From Chromatiaceae bacterium (GTDB lineage Bacteria; Pseudomonadota; Gammaproteobacteria; Chromatiales; Chromatiaceae): 64,000 nt of DNA. The DNA is taken from positions 434,001-498,000 of the forward strand of contig JACKMT010000004.1 of the NCBI GenBank assembly GCA_024235255.1, read 5' to 3'. The position numbers and the translations under genes were made by a program. Shown in pieces: positions 33,638-42,684 of this stretch. How positions within the stretch are numbered: position 1 is the first letter of the stretch; the number at the start of each line of letters is the position of its first letter. Under the pieces are notes generated by a model. That model was not told the origin of the DNA, made no database searches, and saw only the letters and a list, made by a program, of their open reading frames with translations.

Positions 33638-33682
33638 CCCATCTCCGGACAATCTCCTCCTGTCTGGCGGTGGGTTTTTTTT
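33638..33682 (+). terminator. Leader terminator controlled by NasT
   Basis: CCCATC-T-CCGGACA (33638-33651) pairs with TGTCTGG-C-GGTGGG (33661-33674) across one internal mismatch and two G-T pairs, followed by eight T. It lies 49 bases before the nrtA start and after the ANTAR hairpins, as expected for an antitermination switch. Confidence 0.9.
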
Positions 33683-33731
33683 GTCCTCGATTTCTCTATT
33701 GGTAACAGAAATTAAAGAAGGTATCGCAGAG

Positions 33732-35129
33732 ATGATGAAGGTAAGAAAAGTAAAGCGCAGAGAGTTTCTGAAAACGGCGCTGCTGGCCATCGGCATCAGC
33801 GCCAACCTGGGGCTGACCGCAGGCTCAGCCCTGGCGGAAGTTGGCGATCCGGAAAAAGAGGAACTCAAATTCGGTTTTATCAAGTTGACCGATATGGCGC
33901 CACTGGCTATCGCCTATGAGAAAGGCTACTTCGAGGACGAGGGACTCTATGTGACCCTGGAGGCGCAGGCCAACTGGAAGGTGTTGTTGGACGGTGTGAT
34001 CGACGGTCAACTGGATGGTGCTCACATGCTCGCCGGGCAACCGTTGGCAGCCACCATCGGCTTTGGCACCAAGGCACATATCATCACCCCCTTCAGCATG
34101 GATTTGAACGGTAACGGTATCACCGTCTCCAACGAGGTATGGGAGCAGATGAAGCCCCATGTGCCGAAGCAGGCGGATGGCAGGCCGCAACACCCAATCA
34201 AAGCCGACGCCCTGAAACCGGTGATGGAAAAGTTCAAGCAGCAGGGAAAACCCTTCAAGATGGGCATGGTGTTTCCCGTCTCCACGCATAACTATGAACT
34301 GCGTTACTGGCTCGCGGCCGGAGGCATCAACCCCGGTTATTACGCGCCGCATAAAGGTGATATCACCGGTCAGTTAAAGGCCGATGCGCTGCTTTCGGTG
34401 ACCCCGCCGCCGCAGATGCCGGCGACTCTCGAAGCAGGCACCATCTACGGCTACTGCGTGGGTGAGCCCTGGAACCAGCAGGCGGTGTTCAAGGGCATAG
34501 GTGTGCCGGTGATCACCGACTACGAAATCTGGAAAGACAATCCGGAGAAGGTCTTCGGCATAACCAAGGCGTTCACCGAAAAGTACCCGAACACCACTAT
34601 TCGCCTGGTCAAAGCGTTGATCCGCGCCGGTAAGTGGCTGGATGAACATGATAATGCCAACCGTCCTGAGGCGGTAAAGATACTCTCTCAGTCCAACTAT
34701 GTGGGCGCCGACTACAACGTCATCGCCAACTCCATGACCGGGACCTTTGAGTATGAGAAAGGCGACAAACGGGCGGTCCCGGATTTCAACGTATTCTTTC
34801 GTTACAACGCCACTTACCCCTACTACTCGGATGCGGTCTGGTACCTGACCCAGATGCGCCGCTGGGGTCAGATCGCCGAGCAAAAGCCGGACAGTTGGTA
34901 TGACGAGATCGCCAGGAGCGTCTACAAACCAGAAATCTATCAAAAGGCCGCAGAAGAGTTGATCGCTGAAGGACATATCGCAGCTGAGGAGTTCCCGGAC
35001 TTCAACACCGAGACCGGCTATCGGGCGCCACAGACAGAGTTTATTGATGGTGTGACCTTTGATGGCACCAAACCCAACGCGTACATCGACAGTTTCAATA
35101 TAGGCCTGAAGGGTGAGGAGAAACTGTGA
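33732..35129 (+). CDS. nrtA: Nitrate/nitrite ABC transporter substrate-binding protein NrtA
   Basis: This is the periplasmic solute-binding protein of an NrtABC-type importer. The N-terminus has a Tat-type signal (KRREFLKTALLAIG, cleavage probably after SALA near residue 36). The mature part has the family blocks MDLNGNGITVS, FKMGMVFPVSTHNYELRYWL and YCVGEPWNQQAV. The start is set at 33732 because the frame upstream runs through the terminator. Relatives bind nitrate, nitrite, bicarbonate or cyanate; nitrate is favoured by the NasT circuit. Confidence 0.9.
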   Translation: MMKVRKVKRREFLKTALLAIGISANLGLTAGSALAEVGDPEKEELKFGFIKLTDMAPLAIAYEKGYFEDEGLYVTLEAQANWKVLLDGVIDGQLDGAHMLAGQPLAATIGFGTKAHIITPFSMDLNGNGITVSNEVWEQMKPHVPKQADGRPQHPIKADALKPVMEKFKQQGKPFKMGMVFPVSTHNYELRYWLAAGGINPGYYAPHKGDITGQLKADALLSVTPPPQMPATLEAGTIYGYCVGEPWNQQAVFKGIGVPVITDYEIWKDNPEKVFGITKAFTEKYPNTTIRLVKALIRAGKWLDEHDNANRPEAVKILSQSNYVGADYNVIANSMTGTFEYEKGDKRAVPDFNVFFRYNATYPYYSDAVWYLTQMRRWGQIAEQKPDSWYDEIARSVYKPEIYQKAAEELIAEGHIAAEEFPDFNTETGYRAPQTEFIDGVTFDGTKPNAYIDSFNIGLKGEEKL

Positions 35130-35302
35130 TCAACAGCTGGTACGAACGCCCCGCCAGAGAAACGGAGTGCAGTTCGCAGGAAGGCGGGCGGGCCGGGGCT
35201 GAATCACAGGATAGCGTTGCGCCAGGGATGGCAATTGCTTCACCTGACAGGGCACCCATGAATCATGCAGCGGTCCAGGGCAGTGATCCAGCAAGGAGCT
35301 GA
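35126..35302 (+). CDS. Possible small translationally coupled ORF between nrtA and nrtB
   Basis: A GTG at 35126 overlaps the nrtA stop (GTGA) and is preceded by GAGGAG at the right spacing. The frame runs 58 codons and is hydrophilic, with no recognised domain. It may simply be chance readthrough in the 218-base spacer, which otherwise holds no signal. Confidence 0.3.
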   Translation: MINSWYERPARETECSSQEGGRAGAESQDSVAPGMAIASPDRAPMNHAAVQGSDPARS

Positions 35303-35347
35303 TTCCGCAGCTTTGAGCTGCTCCAGTAAAACAAGAGATTTCTAGAG

Positions 35348-36376
35348 ATGAGCAACGCGATTGAACCGAAAACCTTCAATCTGCCGAGATGGGATGGATT
35401 CCTCTCCGGCATGTCCAGCGAACAGTTCGGCAAGGCATTCGCCAAAGTGATCAAAAACCTGTTGGTGCCCGTCATTGCGATGGTGGTGTTTCTGGGGCTC
35501 TGGAATGTAGGGGCGAAGAGTGTTGAAACATCCCTGGGCGTGTTGCCTGGTCCCGCCAAGGTCTGGGAGCAGGCGGTCACTCTGTATAACGAACATCAGG
35601 CAGAGCGCCGGAAAGCGGTTGAATTTTACCAGCGTATGCAGCAACGCATCGATAAAGCAATTACCGCGGGCAAGTCCCAGGAGAGAATCGACGAGATGGC
35701 CAACCGGAAATACACCGGCAAAGAGACCTTTTTCGATCAGATCCTGACCAGTCTGTGGACCGTGATGGTCGGATTTCTGGTGGCCTCGCTGATCGCGATC
35801 CCGATCGGCATCGTCTGCGGCATGAGTACCACGCTTTACACGGCGGTCAATCCTCTGATCCAGATCTTCAAGCCGGTGTCGCCGCTGGCCTGGCTGCCGT
35901 TGGTAACCATGGTGGTTTCGGCGGTCTATGTGAGCAGTGACCCGATGTTTTCCAAGTCGTTTCTGACCTCGGCGATTACCGTCACACTCTGTTGTCTCTG
36001 GCCCACCATCATCAACACCACCGTGGGTGTTTCCGGGGTCGACAAGGATCTGCTCAATGTCAGCCGCGTGCTGCGCCTCAATGCCTTCACCAAGACCGTG
36101 AAGATCATCCTGCCATCGGCCATTCCAATGATCTTCACCGGCCTGCGGCTCTCCCTGGGCATTGGCTGGATGGTGCTGATCGCCGCCGAGATGCTGGCGC
36201 AAAACCCAGGTTTGGGAAAGTTTGTGTGGGACGAATTCCAGAACGGCAGCTCAAACTCCCTGGCGCGCATCATGGTGGCGGTGCTGGTGATTGGCTTGAT
36301 CGGCTTCCTGCTGGACCGCGGCATGTTACTCCTGCAGCGCAGCGTGAGCTGGGACAAGGACGCAGTATTGCGCTGA
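35348..36376 (+). CDS. nrtB: Nitrate ABC transporter permease NrtB
   Basis: The 342-residue protein has an N-terminal membrane segment (about residues 37-57), a charged periplasmic or cytoplasmic loop of about 80 residues, then five more spans with the inner-membrane permease EAA-type loop (SRVLRLNAFTKTVKIILPSAIPMIFTGLRL). This matches NrtB/SsuC-type permeases, with an inserted loop (about residues 75-130) as in NrtB relatives. The following 188 bases before nrtC contain a small hairpin (AGCCCTCCT/AGGAGGCT) but no gene. Confidence 0.92.
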   Translation: MSNAIEPKTFNLPRWDGFLSGMSSEQFGKAFAKVIKNLLVPVIAMVVFLGLWNVGAKSVETSLGVLPGPAKVWEQAVTLYNEHQAERRKAVEFYQRMQQRIDKAITAGKSQERIDEMANRKYTGKETFFDQILTSLWTVMVGFLVASLIAIPIGIVCGMSTTLYTAVNPLIQIFKPVSPLAWLPLVTMVVSAVYVSSDPMFSKSFLTSAITVTLCCLWPTIINTTVGVSGVDKDLLNVSRVLRLNAFTKTVKIILPSAIPMIFTGLRLSLGIGWMVLIAAEMLAQNPGLGKFVWDEFQNGSSNSLARIMVAVLVIGLIGFLLDRGMLLLQRSVSWDKDAVLR

Positions 36377-36564
36377 TAAAAACCAGGTTGTTGCCGACTG
36401 TGCAGATGGGTCTGAAGGAAGCCCTCCTTCGAGGAGGCTGCACGCTGCCTTTGGGGTGCAGGAGGGAGAGCAGCGTATGGAGCAGTTGCCGGAGGACCGG
36501 TCCCAACGAATCGATCGGCATTGGGATTCGCAAACGTATACCCAACCCATGAAGGACATACAAA

Positions 36565-38745
36565 ATGAGCAGTTATCTGAATATCGACCACGTCAGTATG
36601 ACCTTTCCCACTGACAATGGTCCGCTGAATGTACTGGACAATGTAGACCTAAAGGTTCAGCAGGGTGAATTCATCACCCTGATCGGCCACTCCGGCTGTG
36701 GCAAGTCCACGGTGCTGAATATCGTCGCCGGTCTGCTGAATGCCACCGAGGGTGGGGTGATTCTGGAGGAGAAAGAGGTCAGCGAGCCCGGTCCCGATCG
36801 TGCGGTGGTGTTCCAGCACCACTCCCTGCTGCCCTGGTTGAGTGTCTACGACAATGTACGCCTGGCGGTGGATCAGGTCTTCAAAAGTACCAAAACCAAA
36901 CAGGAGCGGCACAAATGGACCCTGCATAACCTGGAACTTGTGCACATGTCCCACGCCCTGGACCGCAAACCCGGCGAGATCTCCGGCGGTATGAAACAGC
37001 GTGTCGGTATCGCCCGCGCCCTGGCTATGGAGCCCAAGGTGTTGCTGATGGACGAACCCTTCGGCGCTCTGGATTCCCTGACCCGCACGCATATGCAGGA
37101 CTCACTGATGGAGATCCAGTCCAGACTCAACAACACTGTCATCATGATCACCCACGACGTGGACGAGGCGGTGCTGTTGTCCGATCGCATCATCATGATG
37201 AGCAACGGCCCGGCGGCGACCATTGGTGAGATTCTCAATATCGATCTGCCCAAGCCGCGCAACCGACTGGCCCTGGCAGAGAATCCGATCTACAACCACT
37301 ATCGGGCGGAAGTGGTCAGGTTTCTGCACGAGCGGCATCAGACGCCGGATGACGAAACAATCACAGAATCTTCGGAGACTGAAGCGGACAGCGCCAGTGT
37401 GGTGAATCTGTCTGCCTGGATTCAATCCACCCAGTCGAAGTCGGGCACTCATCTGGAGAAGCGTGAACTGAATCTTGGTTTTATTCCGCTCACCGACTGC
37501 GCTCCATTGGTTATCGCCAAGGAGAAGGGCCTCTTTGCCGAACAGGGGCTGCAGGTGAAGCTATCCAGGGAAAATTCCTGGGCCAACATTCGCGACAAGG
37601 TCTCTATCGGTATGTTGGACGGTGCGCAGATGCTGGCGGCCATGCCGCTGGCCAGTGCCTGCAGCGGCTCACCGGGGGCACCCATGATCACCTCCATGAG
37701 TCTGGATCTGAACGGTAACGGCATCACGGTTTCAAAAGAGATCTACCGGCGCATGCAGCAGACCGCCGAACCGGCTCTGGAGACCCTGGCAGGCAGCGGC
37801 CGGGCACTGAAACAGGTTATCGAGGAGAATCGGGAGGCTGGCGGAAACCGGTTAATGTTCGCCACTGTGTTTCCCTACTCCTCGCACAACTATCTGCTGC
37901 GCTATTGGCTGTCCGCTGCCGGCATTGACCCTGACCGGGATATCCAGCTAACCGTGGTGCCACCGCCACAGATGGTGAATTATCTGCAAGCCGGGGTGAT
38001 CTCCGGTTTCTGTGTCGGCGAACCCTGGAACACCCTGGCGGTAGTGGACGATCTCGGTCATACCCTGGCCACCAGTTACGATATCTGGAACAACCATCCG
38101 GAGAAGGTATTCGGCGTTGCCAGTTCCTGGGCCGCCACCCATCCGAATACTTATCAGGCTTTACTCATTGCATTGATCAAGGCGTGTCAATGGATCGATG
38201 ATGCACAAAACCGCAAACAGGTTTGCGAGATTCTCAGTCAGGGGCGCTATGTGAACGTACCCCAGGAGATTCTCGAGCAATCCATGTTGGGCACCTTTCA
38301 GTTCGACAAACAACAGGCGCCGGTGGAACGTGCCGATTTCAACGTCTTCAACCGTTACAGCGCCAATTTCCCCTGGCGTTCTCACGCGCTCTGGTTTCTG
38401 ACCCAGATGGTGCGCTGGGGGCAGATAACAAAGCTTCTGGATCTACAGCAGATTGCCGAGCGGGTATACCGCCCTGAGTTCTATCGCACTGCGGCAACGC
38501 AACTTGGAATAGCGCTGCCCAGGGATGATTACAAAGACGAGGGTATGCATGGCACAGCCTGGAGTCTGCCGGGGGAGACGCAGGCGCTGAGCATGGGCGC
38601 AGACCGCTTCTTCGATGATAAGGTTTTTTCCTATTCTGATCCGATCGGTTATCTGCAGGGTATGCCGGTGCAAGCGCTCTCGCTGGATCTGGATGAACTC
38701 AAGGTGGCGAACAGTCCGGGTCGGGCGAAGACGCTGGCAACGTGA
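36565..38745 (+). CDS. nrtC: Nitrate ABC transporter ATPase fused to an NrtA-like domain (NrtC)
   Basis: Residues 1 to about 255 form an ABC ATPase: Walker A GHSGCGKST, Q-loop FQHHSLL, signature ISGGMKQRVGIARAL and Walker B VLLMDEPFGALD. After a linker, residues about 300-660 repeat the NrtA fold (LNLGFIPLTDCAPLVIAKEKG, YSSHNYLLRYWL, FCVGEPWNT) without a signal peptide, so it stays in the cytoplasm. This is the cyanobacterial NrtC/CmpC design, where the C-terminal part mediates regulation by nitrogen status. Most proteobacterial nitrate importers have only the ATPase. Confidence 0.93.
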   Translation: MSSYLNIDHVSMTFPTDNGPLNVLDNVDLKVQQGEFITLIGHSGCGKSTVLNIVAGLLNATEGGVILEEKEVSEPGPDRAVVFQHHSLLPWLSVYDNVRLAVDQVFKSTKTKQERHKWTLHNLELVHMSHALDRKPGEISGGMKQRVGIARALAMEPKVLLMDEPFGALDSLTRTHMQDSLMEIQSRLNNTVIMITHDVDEAVLLSDRIIMMSNGPAATIGEILNIDLPKPRNRLALAENPIYNHYRAEVVRFLHERHQTPDDETITESSETEADSASVVNLSAWIQSTQSKSGTHLEKRELNLGFIPLTDCAPLVIAKEKGLFAEQGLQVKLSRENSWANIRDKVSIGMLDGAQMLAAMPLASACSGSPGAPMITSMSLDLNGNGITVSKEIYRRMQQTAEPALETLAGSGRALKQVIEENREAGGNRLMFATVFPYSSHNYLLRYWLSAAGIDPDRDIQLTVVPPPQMVNYLQAGVISGFCVGEPWNTLAVVDDLGHTLATSYDIWNNHPEKVFGVASSWAATHPNTYQALLIALIKACQWIDDAQNRKQVCEILSQGRYVNVPQEILEQSMLGTFQFDKQQAPVERADFNVFNRYSANFPWRSHALWFLTQMVRWGQITKLLDLQQIAERVYRPEFYRTAATQLGIALPRDDYKDEGMHGTAWSLPGETQALSMGADRFFDDKVFSYSDPIGYLQGMPVQALSLDLDELKVANSPGRAKTLAT

Positions 38746-38771
38746 GTAACAAGCGACGGTAAGGTCAGTGA

Positions 38772-38930
38772 CGAACTGAGCCAACGATTAAAGAGTGGCT
38801 TCTCCCGGTCGGCAGCGGCATGGCCGGCATGCGTGCCATCGAGGAGCATTGCAAGCTGAAACCGGCGGTGTATGTCATCACGGTGTTTGATGCTGAGCCG
38901 CATCCCGACTGCAACCGGATCATCTGGTGA
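38772..38930 (+). pseudogene. nirB: Remnant of a NirB-type nitrite reductase N-terminus
   Basis: One frame here reads VGSGMAGMRAIEEH followed by ITVFDAEPHP and then CNRII before a TGA. This is the conserved FAD-binding start of the large subunit of assimilatory nitrite reductase (pattern GNGMAGMR...ITVFGAEPHPNYNRI). It lacks a proper start and ends after about 50 codons, with nothing of the remaining protein. It directly follows nrtC, where nirB commonly stands, so the operon probably lost its reductase genes. Confidence 0.75.
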
Positions 38931-38994
38931 TATGAATATCTGGAAAAGTGAGGCACACCTCCAAATCAGTTCACCTGCACCGGGATCCGCAGAA

Positions 38995-40110
38995 TCAGCT
39001 GCCCTGCCGCGGAGACAGTGTCAGCAAGTGATTATCCCAGCGGCAGCCGGGATAGGAATGACGTTCGGAGGCGGCAAGGCGTGCATCCAGCTTGACCATC
39101 GCACCGCTGCCGTCGCTGACGAGAAATCCCCGCCGGCCGTCGGACGATTGACCGATACCGCAGGCGTCGCTCTGCTCGTGCAGACCGAGGAATTCGCCGT
39201 CGGCTGACCAGATGGTGACGACGCCGCCGCGCGGCGAGGAGACGGCGAACTGTGCTCCGTCGGCGCTAAAGGCAACGCTGCCGCAATAGTTGTGCAGTCG
39301 CCGCTGCACCGGATCCGGCGCGGTCAGCATCTGCATCGGCTGCTCTCCCTGTTGGATCGCAATCAGCGGCGGAAGCAGTTGGGGAGTGCCTTCGAACTGC
39401 ATCGCAACTGCAATCCGGTTGTCCGGCGAGAGATCGATATGACGGATGCTCAACTGCTGCCATCTGCTCTCCGGCTGGTACTTCCGCAGCAGCCGGTGGC
39501 TGGCTAAATCTATGTAGGCCAGATTGGAGTGCATGGTCGCGAGATTGGTTTTGATGCGCGGCAGATCCGGGTGGGTGCGGATGCCGCCGTTGGCCACGAC
39601 CAGTGTTGCGCCGTCGTTGAGCAGCCTGATCTCATGCGGACCTATGCCGTAGCTGGGAAACTCTCCGCTACGCCGATAGCCGTCAGCGGCGTCGTAGACC
39701 CCGATCACGCCGTCACCCGATGCAAATGCATTTTCGCTGCACAGCAGCCAGGCGCCGTCGGCGGTAAACAGACCGTGGCCGTAATAGTGGCGGCCCGGCG
39801 CAGCACTGATTCTGTGCGTCACCTCTCCGCTGTGCAGATCCAGGATCCAAACGAATCCGCCTGGCCGGCGTGCAAATACCGCCGCCTGGTGCTGCCCGGG
39901 ATTCACGGCAATCCCATGCCCCCGCGCCGGCAGCGCGATATCCGATACCAGCCGGCCCTGGCCGTCGAGCATGCTTAAAAAGTATTCCCCCTGATCGCTG
40001 CTGCGGCAGCTGAGCAGGCGCGGCGGTCCGCCGCCGGCGCGCAGCAGTGCCGGGCCAAACAATAAAGCGCCCAGGCCCAGGCCGACAAATTGCCTGCGGT
40101 CAATCGCCAT
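38995..40110 (-). CDS. DUF1513 beta-propeller-like protein of an iron operon
   Basis: The 371-residue protein has a twin-arginine-like start (DRRQFVGLGLGALLFG) and then repeated beta-propeller-like segments (GHGIAVNP, GHGLFTADGAWL, GPHEIRLLNDGATLVVANGGI). This matches DUF1513, a periplasmic family of unknown function often found with imelysin and di-heme oxidoreductase genes. It is the last gene of the minus-strand operon and overlaps the imelysin gene by 11 bases. Regulation is probably by Fur from 46567. Confidence 0.88.
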   Translation of the reverse strand: MAIDRRQFVGLGLGALLFGPALLRAGGGPPRLLSCRSSDQGEYFLSMLDGQGRLVSDIALPARGHGIAVNPGQHQAAVFARRPGGFVWILDLHSGEVTHRISAAPGRHYYGHGLFTADGAWLLCSENAFASGDGVIGVYDAADGYRRSGEFPSYGIGPHEIRLLNDGATLVVANGGIRTHPDLPRIKTNLATMHSNLAYIDLASHRLLRKYQPESRWQQLSIRHIDLSPDNRIAVAMQFEGTPQLLPPLIAIQQGEQPMQMLTAPDPVQRRLHNYCGSVAFSADGAQFAVSSPRGGVVTIWSADGEFLGLHEQSDACGIGQSSDGRRGFLVSDGSGAMVKLDARLAASERHSYPGCRWDNHLLTLSPRQGS

Positions 40111-41128
40111 CGAGACTATTGAAGCCAAGCGACAGTCCCAGCGTCTCCGCCAGATCGCGCGCGATGAGCTGTTTGAGTTGCGCCAGCTGCTGCTGCAATT
40201 TGATGATCAATTCACGTTGTCCGGTATCCGATACCGCCCGCGACAGCGGCAGCACTATTTGCGAGAGTGTCGTCAACGCCTGTTCGAATGCAGCCTCTAT
40301 CTGCGCCGCAGGCGCGCTGTCTGCCAGCACGGACGCAAACGCCAGTCGATACAGATCCTGACAGGCCTGCAGATTGACTTCGATCGCCGGCAGCGCACTG
40401 CTGCCGCGCCACCCCTCGGCGCGTTTGCCGTTTGCCTTCGCCGGGCTGCTGCCGAGGGGCTGGGCCAGCTTCTGCGTGAGCATCAGTTCCAGTTCGGTAT
40501 GCAGACTGTTCAGCAGTTGGCCGGCCAATGCCTGTGAACTGGCATACAACGGGTTATCCGGCGCGGGGTTTGAAAAGGTGCGCACGAAGGCAGTTTCGCT
40601 GCTGAACCAGTCCCGGTACAGTCCATCAGCCATCTGGTGCAGGTTGGCGGCAATCGCAGCGATCACCCGGCACTCCGTTGCGTCCGGAGCGGTATGGTCG
40701 AACAGCAGGCGCTCCATGGCGCTGAACCCCTGTACGGCAACGCTCTTCCGGCTGATGTCGAAGTCCGCTTGCAGCAGTGCCGGATCTTCGAGCAGCTGGC
40801 TCAGGTGGCGGCCGACAGCACCCCGGTTATCCGGCCAGAATGCAAAGCGATGCTCGCGCATCAAATATTGCACCGGCCCGAAGCGCAGGTGCTGCGTACC
40901 CTGCCAGGCGAGAAAAGCATTGCGGTAGCCACGCTGCAACTGCTGCAGATCGTTTGCCGATGGTGCGGCGCAGAAACTGACCGCGGCTGATTCGAGAGCG
41001 GCGGTTTGTGCTGCGAGCTGCTGATAGGCGGGCATGATGTGCCGGTCGGCAATGGCCTGAAAATCGTAGGCCTGTACCCCTGCGCAGGCAAGCAGCAAAA
41101 GCACAATCAAACATAATTTAAGACGCAT
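40100..41128 (-). CDS. Imelysin-like periplasmic protein (second)
   Basis: A signal peptide (MRLKLCLIVLLLLACAGVQA) precedes a helical imelysin domain of about 320 residues. Imelysins bind iron or haem-related ligands at the cell surface or periplasm. The GxHxxE signature found in the other imelysin here reads GFSAME, so the histidine is replaced by serine and metal binding may be altered. The start overlaps the upstream gene stop by one base (TAATG). Confidence 0.88.
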   Translation of the reverse strand: MRLKLCLIVLLLLACAGVQAYDFQAIADRHIMPAYQQLAAQTAALESAAVSFCAAPSANDLQQLQRGYRNAFLAWQGTQHLRFGPVQYLMREHRFAFWPDNRGAVGRHLSQLLEDPALLQADFDISRKSVAVQGFSAMERLLFDHTAPDATECRVIAAIAANLHQMADGLYRDWFSSETAFVRTFSNPAPDNPLYASSQALAGQLLNSLHTELELMLTQKLAQPLGSSPAKANGKRAEGWRGSSALPAIEVNLQACQDLYRLAFASVLADSAPAAQIEAAFEQALTTLSQIVLPLSRAVSDTGQRELIIKLQQQLAQLKQLIARDLAETLGLSLGFNSLDGD

Positions 41129-42678
41129 TAGAGACTCTCCAGAAATGCCAGTAACCGGTCACGTTCGTCTCGTCCGAGCACCGCCACCGCAGCGCGCTGC
41201 ACCGCTGCTTCGCCGCCATGCCAGAGGATCGCTTCGAGCAGGGTGCGGGCACGGCCATCGTGCAGGTAGTTGCCGCGCCCATTCGCCCGCTGCGCTTGGC
41301 CAATGCCCCACAGCGGCGCGGTGCGCCACTCGCGGCCGTTGGCGGCACCTTCGGGCCGATTGTCCGCCAGGCCATCCCCCATGTCGTGCAACAATAGGTC
41401 GGTGTAAGGTGCGATCTCGACGCCGTGGTTTGCCGCAGCGGCGCTCCGCGTGCCGGTGCGGTAGCGCGGCGTATGGCAGCCGTCGCAACCCAGCTGCTGG
41501 AATAGTTGCTCACCGCCCCGGCTATCCTGAGCATCGGTGCGGCTGCGGGCCGGCGCCGCCAGATGCCTGAGATAGAAGCTGACCAGGTCGGTGATCTGCC
41601 GATGCGCTTCCAGGTTCTGATACTGCTCGCTGTTGCCATTCGGCGCCGCCCGGCAGCGTCTCTGGCGTTCGCTGCAGTCGCCCGCTGCCAGCGGATATAG
41701 CGCGACTGACAGGCCCAGGTCGATCGAGAATGCCGCCTGCGTCTGTTCGTCGATGTTGGCGGTGCCGGCTTTGTGGCCGAAGCGGCCTACCCTTACCATT
41801 CCTGCCAACGGGCTCCAGACGCGGTTGGCCCGGCCGGAGATGCCGTCGCCGTCGCGGTCTGCGGGATCCTCCCGGGCGAGGATGTCGCGCTCCTCGATCG
41901 CCTCAAGCAGGCCGAGGCCGAGAAGCTGCGGTGCGATGCGCGGCGACAACCGCGCCTGCGGGTGCAGCGGCCCGTAACCCAGTGCATCGGCGGAATAACT
42001 CGGCTTGCGCAGGTTGACTCGGCTGCCATCGCCCAATCTCAGCGGGATCTCCTCGTAGCTGACCGCAAGGCGATGTTCGGCGCTGTGGCCGGGGATCGCG
42101 AACTCCTGCAGCTGCAGCCCGTAGGTCGGATCGGGCAGATTGGCGATGCGCAGCGCAGCCAGCGCTTCCTGCTGCAGAACGTTCTGCGCCGGAATATCGA
42201 TGCGCAGCAGCAGCGCGTTGGCGCTGCCGTCGCCTTCGGGCAGAGTTCCGCGGCCATTGCCGGGATGACAGGCAACGCATGAGCGGGCGTTGTACAACGG
42301 GCCGAGACCGTCGGCGGCCTGGGTGGAGGCGGGTGCTGTCACCCAGGTGCGGCGGAACAGCGCGCGCCCGAGTGCGAAGTCGAGCTTCGCATCGCTATCC
42401 AGTTTCCATCCGGCAGCAGCCTCTTGCGTCGTTCCGGCGGATGCCGGAACCCAGTAAGTTGCAGAAGCTGCTGGATCCTGGCCTTCGCCAGGATGACGTG
42501 CTCTGATTAACTGGCGTTTTTCTGGACGGATTCTATCAAGGTTTGCAACCGTTTGAGGATAAGTGTGTTCTTCTGACAGCTGTTTGGATTCAGTCGCAGC
42601 ACCTGCCTGAGCAGAACAGGTCGGCAGGCAAATCAACAGCGCCAAACCAGACAGTATGAGTCTTGATCGATACCGCAT
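41128..42678 (-). CDS. Di-heme c-type oxidoreductase (DUF1111)
   Basis: After a signal peptide (to about residue 28) the protein carries two CxxCH haem sites, CVACH and CDGCH, with the DUF1111 pattern DRDGDGISGRANRVW and FGHKAGTANI, typical of the thiol-oxidoreductase-like MauG relatives found with imelysins. A foreign-looking stretch between residues about 50 and 90 is encoded by a palindromic repeat (42427-42500) inserted in frame. It probably acts in the periplasm, perhaps oxidising a metal ligand. Confidence 0.88.
   Translation of the reverse strand: MRYRSRLILSGLALLICLPTCSAQAGAATESKQLSEEHTYPQTVANLDRIRPEKRQLIRARHPGEGQDPAASATYWVPASAGTTQEAAAGWKLDSDAKLDFALGRALFRRTWVTAPASTQAADGLGPLYNARSCVACHPGNGRGTLPEGDGSANALLLRIDIPAQNVLQQEALAALRIANLPDPTYGLQLQEFAIPGHSAEHRLAVSYEEIPLRLGDGSRVNLRKPSYSADALGYGPLHPQARLSPRIAPQLLGLGLLEAIEERDILAREDPADRDGDGISGRANRVWSPLAGMVRVGRFGHKAGTANIDEQTQAAFSIDLGLSVALYPLAAGDCSERQRRCRAAPNGNSEQYQNLEAHRQITDLVSFYLRHLAAPARSRTDAQDSRGGEQLFQQLGCDGCHTPRYRTGTRSAAAANHGVEIAPYTDLLLHDMGDGLADNRPEGAANGREWRTAPLWGIGQAQRANGRGNYLHDGRARTLLEAILWHGGEAAVQRAAVAVLGRDERDRLLAFLESL
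42427..42500. repeat. REP-like double hairpin inserted in frame inside the di-heme gene
   Basis: Two perfect 8-base hairpins lie side by side: GTTCCGGC/GCCGGAAC (42431-42450) and ATCCTGGC/GCCAGGAT (42475-42494), with similar inverted outer ends (GCGTCGTTCC and GGATGACG). This is the common proteobacterial repeat whose translation reads like RHPGEGQDP and WVPASAGTT. It adds about 25 codons without breaking the frame. Confidence 0.85.
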
Positions 42679-42684
42679 GATGAC

